In this document: piece after piece, positions 61,454 through 64,000 of the stretch
How positions within the stretch are numbered: position 1 is the stretch's first letter
How the letters are laid out: every line of letters starts with the position of its first letter
NCBI GenBank assembly: GCA_029432815.1
Contig: JAROBA010000018.1
Location: 49,730-113,729, forward strand
Origin: Pontiellaceae bacterium B1224
GTDB lineage: Bacteria; Verrucomicrobiota; Kiritimatiellia; Kiritimatiellales; Pontiellaceae
Direction: 5' to 3'
Length of the DNA stretch: 64,000 bases
Made by a program: the position numbers and the translations under genes
The notes under the pieces: generated by a model
What the model was told of the DNA's origin: nothing
The model's database searches: none
What the model saw: only the letters and a program-made list of their open reading frames with translations

Positions 61454-62494
61454 CTACCATGCAGTAATTTGGTTGCGGATCAACTCGCTGCCTGTGTTTT
61501 TGCGCACCCATGCAAGAAGCTCTTCAGCCTTCGGTGAACCAACCTTCTTTTTTAAAAGTACCACCGCATTCTTGCGCAGCTGGGTAACCCCGGCATAAGC
61601 AACCGCATTTCCCTTCATTAAACGGCGCAATTCCCCCGCCGGTGTTTTCACGAGCCATTCGAGATCGATCGGAATACGCGTATCCACTTTATCCTTTGGC
61701 GGGCAGACCACAGAGCACCAGTCGCACCCGAACAGCCAGTCCTCAATCATCGCTCCTTCCTCACGATTAAGCAGGCTGCGCTTCTCTATGGTCAGATAAC
61801 TGATGCACTTACGCGCATCAATCGGCTGGCCGAACTGAATGGCATCCGTCGGGCAGTTTTTAATGCAGGCCAAACAGTCATCGCACGCAAACGGCATTTT
61901 CGGTTCCAAAATCACTTCCGGTAGCTCAGCGCCAACAAACAGACAGCCGATGAATACGCGTACATTCGTTCGCCCCGGCACGCGCAACAAATCGTTCCCG
62001 CCAATAATGCCCAGCCCGCCCACCGTGGCGAACAGCCGTTCATAGACCGCTTTCGTATCCACCGCAGCTTCCGTTTCAACATCATCACCCAGCTTTTCTT
62101 TCAGCGCCGCCAGCATCGTCTGCCCGTTGGTGTGATAATCCTTCTCCTTGGCGTAGGCCGAAATATAACCCAGCAAAGCATCTTTTCCAGGCACTGGAAA
62201 CGGGTGCTTGGCGTCCGGGGCGCCCCAGTCGTTGGTGAAACACAGTACGATCACCGATTTTGCAAAGGGAAAGGTTTTCCAGGGATTGGATTTTTCGGCA
62301 AACAGCCGCTCCAGATAATCCATCTCACCCTGCCTGCCCGACTGCAGCCACTCCGCCGTCAGCGCATTATTTTTTTCAACCTGCTTCCGAAGTTCCGGAT
62401 TATCCATCCGAATACACGCCGCCGAATGCGCCCCAATCACTAGGGAAGCTTCCTGCAACCATTCATTGAATTTTTCTGGTGTCGTCCCTGTCAT
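61454..62494 (-). CDS. queG: Epoxyqueuosine reductase
   Basis: The 346-residue, cobalamin-dependent, 4Fe-4S enzyme performs the last step of queuosine tRNA modification. Fe-S motifs are CDDCLACIKNCPTDAIQ and CDWCSVVCPPKDK. YLTIEKRS and GCDWC are typical for QueG. Length and C-terminal HEAT-like tail (TQLRKNAVVLLKKK) are normal. Palindromes lie at 62185 and, with one mismatch, at 62277. Confidence 0.94.
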   Translation of the reverse strand: MTGTTPEKFNEWLQEASLVIGAHSAACIRMDNPELRKQVEKNNALTAEWLQSGRQGEMDYLERLFAEKSNPWKTFPFAKSVIVLCFTNDWGAPDAKHPFPVPGKDALLGYISAYAKEKDYHTNGQTMLAALKEKLGDDVETEAAVDTKAVYERLFATVGGLGIIGGNDLLRVPGRTNVRVFIGCLFVGAELPEVILEPKMPFACDDCLACIKNCPTDAIQFGQPIDARKCISYLTIEKRSLLNREEGAMIEDWLFGCDWCSVVCPPKDKVDTRIPIDLEWLVKTPAGELRRLMKGNAVAYAGVTQLRKNAVVLLKKKVGSPKAEELLAWVRKNTGSELIRNQITAW

Positions 62495-62502
62495 AATTAT
62501 CC

Positions 62503-62579
62503 AACCACGGAATACACTAAATACACAGAAGGTTTTAGAATTGCGATTTTTTCCGTGTCTTCAGTGTCTTCCGTGGTTT
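62503..62579. repeat. Inverted repeat, family B
   Basis: AACCACGGAATACACTAAAT on the left pairs with ACTGAAGACACGG-type sequence on the right, ending GTCTTCCGTGGTT. It fills the gap between queG and the phosphoglycerate-mutase-like gene. The inner arms at 8586-8652 belong to the same style of repeat. Confidence 0.75.
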
Positions 62580-62593
62580 AGCCTTCTCTCATA

Positions 62594-63466
62594 ATGAGCA
62601 ACGAATTAAAAATTCTATTCCTTTTCATCGACGGGTTCGGAATGGGTTCCGACGATCCCTCCATAAATCCGTTGCGCAATCCTCGTTTTCCAAACCTTGG
62701 AAAACTCCTCGATGCCGCCCATCCGATCGATGCCTGCCTCGGCGTCGATGGCAAACCGCAAAGCGCCACCGGACAGGCGTCGCTCCTCTGCGGCATAAAC
62801 GCCCCGCAGGCCATGGGCCGCCATATCGAAGGCTTCCCCCCGCCCTCGCTTAAAAAACTGATCGAAGACGAAAACCTGTTTTCCAAACTTCGGAAACTCG
62901 GAAAACAACCGACCTTCGCAAATTCCTACTGGATCGACGACCCGCATAAGATTCCCCTACGTCGCCAGTCCGTCACCACCGTCATGACCTTGAAAGCGCT
63001 GAAAGAAGTCCGCCACAAGCAGGAACTGCTCTCCGGTATGGCGGTCAATCACGACATCACCCGTTGGACGATGCACACCCGCGGCTATGACGGCCCACTG
63101 ATCTCCGAAGAAGAAGCCGCAGAACACCTACAGAACGTGGCCCGGAAAAACGACTTCACCCTGTTCGAATATTTCATAACCGACCGCGCCGGCCATTCCG
63201 GCAACCCCGAACAGGTCTTCCAATGCCTGGAAACGCTCGAGCGCTTCCTGCCGCGCGCAGCGGAATTCGGCAAAGAACCGAATCAGCTGTTTCTGCTCTG
63301 CAGCGACCATGGAAACATAGAAGACAGCACCACCAAAACCCACACCAAAAACCCCGTCCCGCTCATCGCCATCGGAACCGGTGCGAAACACGACTCACAG
63401 TGGCAATCCCTGGTAAACCTAACCGACATCACTCCCGCAATTCTTAACCTGTACGGCGAACGCTGA
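62594..63466 (+). CDS. Phosphoglycerate-mutase-like metalloenzyme (alkaline phosphatase superfamily)
   Basis: The 290-residue protein shows LFLFIDGFGMGSDD (first metal Asp), QSATGQASLLCGINA (nucleophile Ser/Thr region), DRAGHSG, and LLCSDHGNIED (Asp-His metal site). The fold is that of cofactor-independent phosphoglycerate mutase and phosphopentomutase, but the protein is much shorter than a true iPGM (about 510), so it is more likely a phosphatase or mutase with another substrate. Palindromes at 62688 and 63218 encode FPNLGK and FQCLE. Confidence 0.8.
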   Translation: MSNELKILFLFIDGFGMGSDDPSINPLRNPRFPNLGKLLDAAHPIDACLGVDGKPQSATGQASLLCGINAPQAMGRHIEGFPPPSLKKLIEDENLFSKLRKLGKQPTFANSYWIDDPHKIPLRRQSVTTVMTLKALKEVRHKQELLSGMAVNHDITRWTMHTRGYDGPLISEEEAAEHLQNVARKNDFTLFEYFITDRAGHSGNPEQVFQCLETLERFLPRAAEFGKEPNQLFLLCSDHGNIEDSTTKTHTKNPVPLIAIGTGAKHDSQWQSLVNLTDITPAILNLYGER

Positions 63467-64000
63467 CATTAATACAATTTTTTTATCAGCAACGAATGAA
63501 TGGAAAGCCACGAATTCATTCGCCTGTATTATCCTAGATTCGTTATCGACGGCCGAAGGCTTCATTGTGAAGCCTTCGGTCTGATACTCCGCTGCTAATA
63601 GGGTCAGACACTCTTAGTCCCTTCGGGCTTGGCTCCTCCGCATCGCCTGGTGAGGGAGCCTTGCTCTACTCGCCCATATAGAAATATAATTGAGACTGAA
63701 TAAAGAACAATTTCGGCACAAGTTGAGACCAGGTTGGATCGTTCAATTAATAGTGGAAATTGGAAAACACTAAAATTGAGGCAGGGATTTTTTTGTCTTC
63801 ACAAAAGCGGACTTAATGGTGGTTCGCTATTAATAATTTCTGCCAAGAAAAGGGTCATGTTCTTTTGTCGGAAAGAACCCAAGCTTTATGAATGCCCTCC
63901 AACCAGAATGGCGCTAGTTTAAAGTAATTGCAAGGGCACTGCCGGAGCTTACGCGGGCATATTTAAGTACGAATATTATGCTGCAAGATATGCGTGAAGA
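63467..64000. other. 534-bp stretch without a supported gene
   Basis: A perfect hairpin CGAAGGCTTCA-ttg-TGAAGCCTTCG lies at about 63553-63577, and an imperfect one, GGCTCCTCC...GAGGGAGCC, at about 63631-63660. The sequence between and after them is lower in GC and stop-rich. A 62-codon open frame at 63734-63922 has no SD, no domain and odd composition, so I do not call it. The end of the window may be the approach to the next gene. Confidence 0.6.

Larger units (their letters stand above)
2154..63232. repeat. Dispersed 15-bp palindrome TTCCAA-N3-TTGGAA, about 40 copies
   Basis: Exact copies by my reading start at 2154, 2553, 5048, 6952, 6975, 9996, 10081, 10183, 11024, 13416, 14130, 15581, 17030, 17785, 18086, 20412, 20636, 24091, 29085, 44969, 46580, 46706, 57291, 60885 and 62688. 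Copies with the inner A/T pair changed to G/C on one or both arms start at 2501, 24887, 26646, 28032, 28982, 35015, 35186, 38637, 44519, 46611, 46956, 47008, 47468, 49886, 62185 and 63218. Several more have one other mismatch (2575, 21776, 35238, 38545, 46925, 49498, 62277). The list was made by eye and may miss a few. Confidence 0.9.

Noticed and set aside
63734..63922. 62-codon open frame near the window end
   Set aside because: No SD, no signal or domain, and composition unlike the neighbours.
1..64000. CRISPR array, rRNA operon, prophage or insertion sequence
   Set aside because: I looked for regularly spaced direct repeats, rRNA-like stretches, transposase or integrase motifs and found none; the repeats here are short, palindromic and irregularly spaced.

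Overview
The window looks like a chromosomal segment of an anaerobic or fermentative Gram-negative bacterium of the PVC superphylum. A Kiritimatiellota/Pontiella-type organism is my best guess. This rests on a family S1 sulfatase, a PEP-CTERM surface protein, PQQ-like beta-propellers tied to iron-sulfur proteins, SHD1-type secreted proteins, a BspA-like LRR protein and a NuoE-NuoF fusion next to a GltD-like flavoprotein. No rRNA, CRISPR array, prophage or insertion sequence is visible. Gene order is dense, with many 1-4 nt stop/start overlaps.

Region by region. 1-1615: 5' part of thiI and a cysteine desulfurase. 1690-11826: a single-strand redox cluster read right to left. It holds two PQQ-like propellers, an NHL-type propeller, a 58-residue Cys protein, a Tat-exported ferredoxin, a NosR/NapH-type membrane polyferredoxin, a NuoE-NuoF fusion and a 2Fe-2S/GltD-like flavoprotein. 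11947-13344: sulfatase. 13479-18989: tlyA, a BspA-like protein, a small membrane protein, a PEP-CTERM protein whose signal peptide is broken by a (CATG)4 repeat, and an MFS transporter. 19090-21731: glycyl-tRNA synthetase and a SLATT-Nudix (RppH-like) fusion. 21840-25234: a TonB-like/PA14/SHD1 protein and a sigma-54 activator.

25404-41144 (possibly to 45869) is a long, translationally coupled operon behind a sigma-54-type -24/-12 promoter. It encodes an LplT-PlsC-Aas fusion, a lipase-like hydrolase, a radical SAM protein (frameshifted), an HMG-CoA reductase, a BtaA/DUF3419-type protein, a dolichol/phytol-kinase-like protein, a GNAT protein, an acyl-AMP ligase, a UbiA-family prenyltransferase and a PEP-synthase-like phosphotransferase. 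Together these suggest regulated synthesis or remodelling of an unusual isoprenoid or acyl lipid. DUF2339, DUF2157 and GDYXXLXY membrane proteins follow.

45928-64000 is mostly housekeeping: tRNA-Met(CAU), tRNA-Gly(GCC), tRNA-Arg(CCU), murC-murG, efp-epmA, deoC, cardiolipin synthase, two endonuclease/exonuclease/phosphatase-family proteins, ferritin, folD, queG and a phosphoglycerate-mutase-like enzyme, mixed with small secreted or membrane proteins.

The strongest unexplained signal is a dispersed 15-bp palindrome, TTCCAA-N3-TTGGAA. I counted by hand about 25 exact copies and about 16 more with the inner A/T pair changed to G/C, in genes (all three reading phases) and between genes. Chance predicts far fewer than one exact copy in 64 kb. 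It recalls cyanobacterial HIP1 in behaviour but not in sequence. Several other inverted-repeat families are also present.
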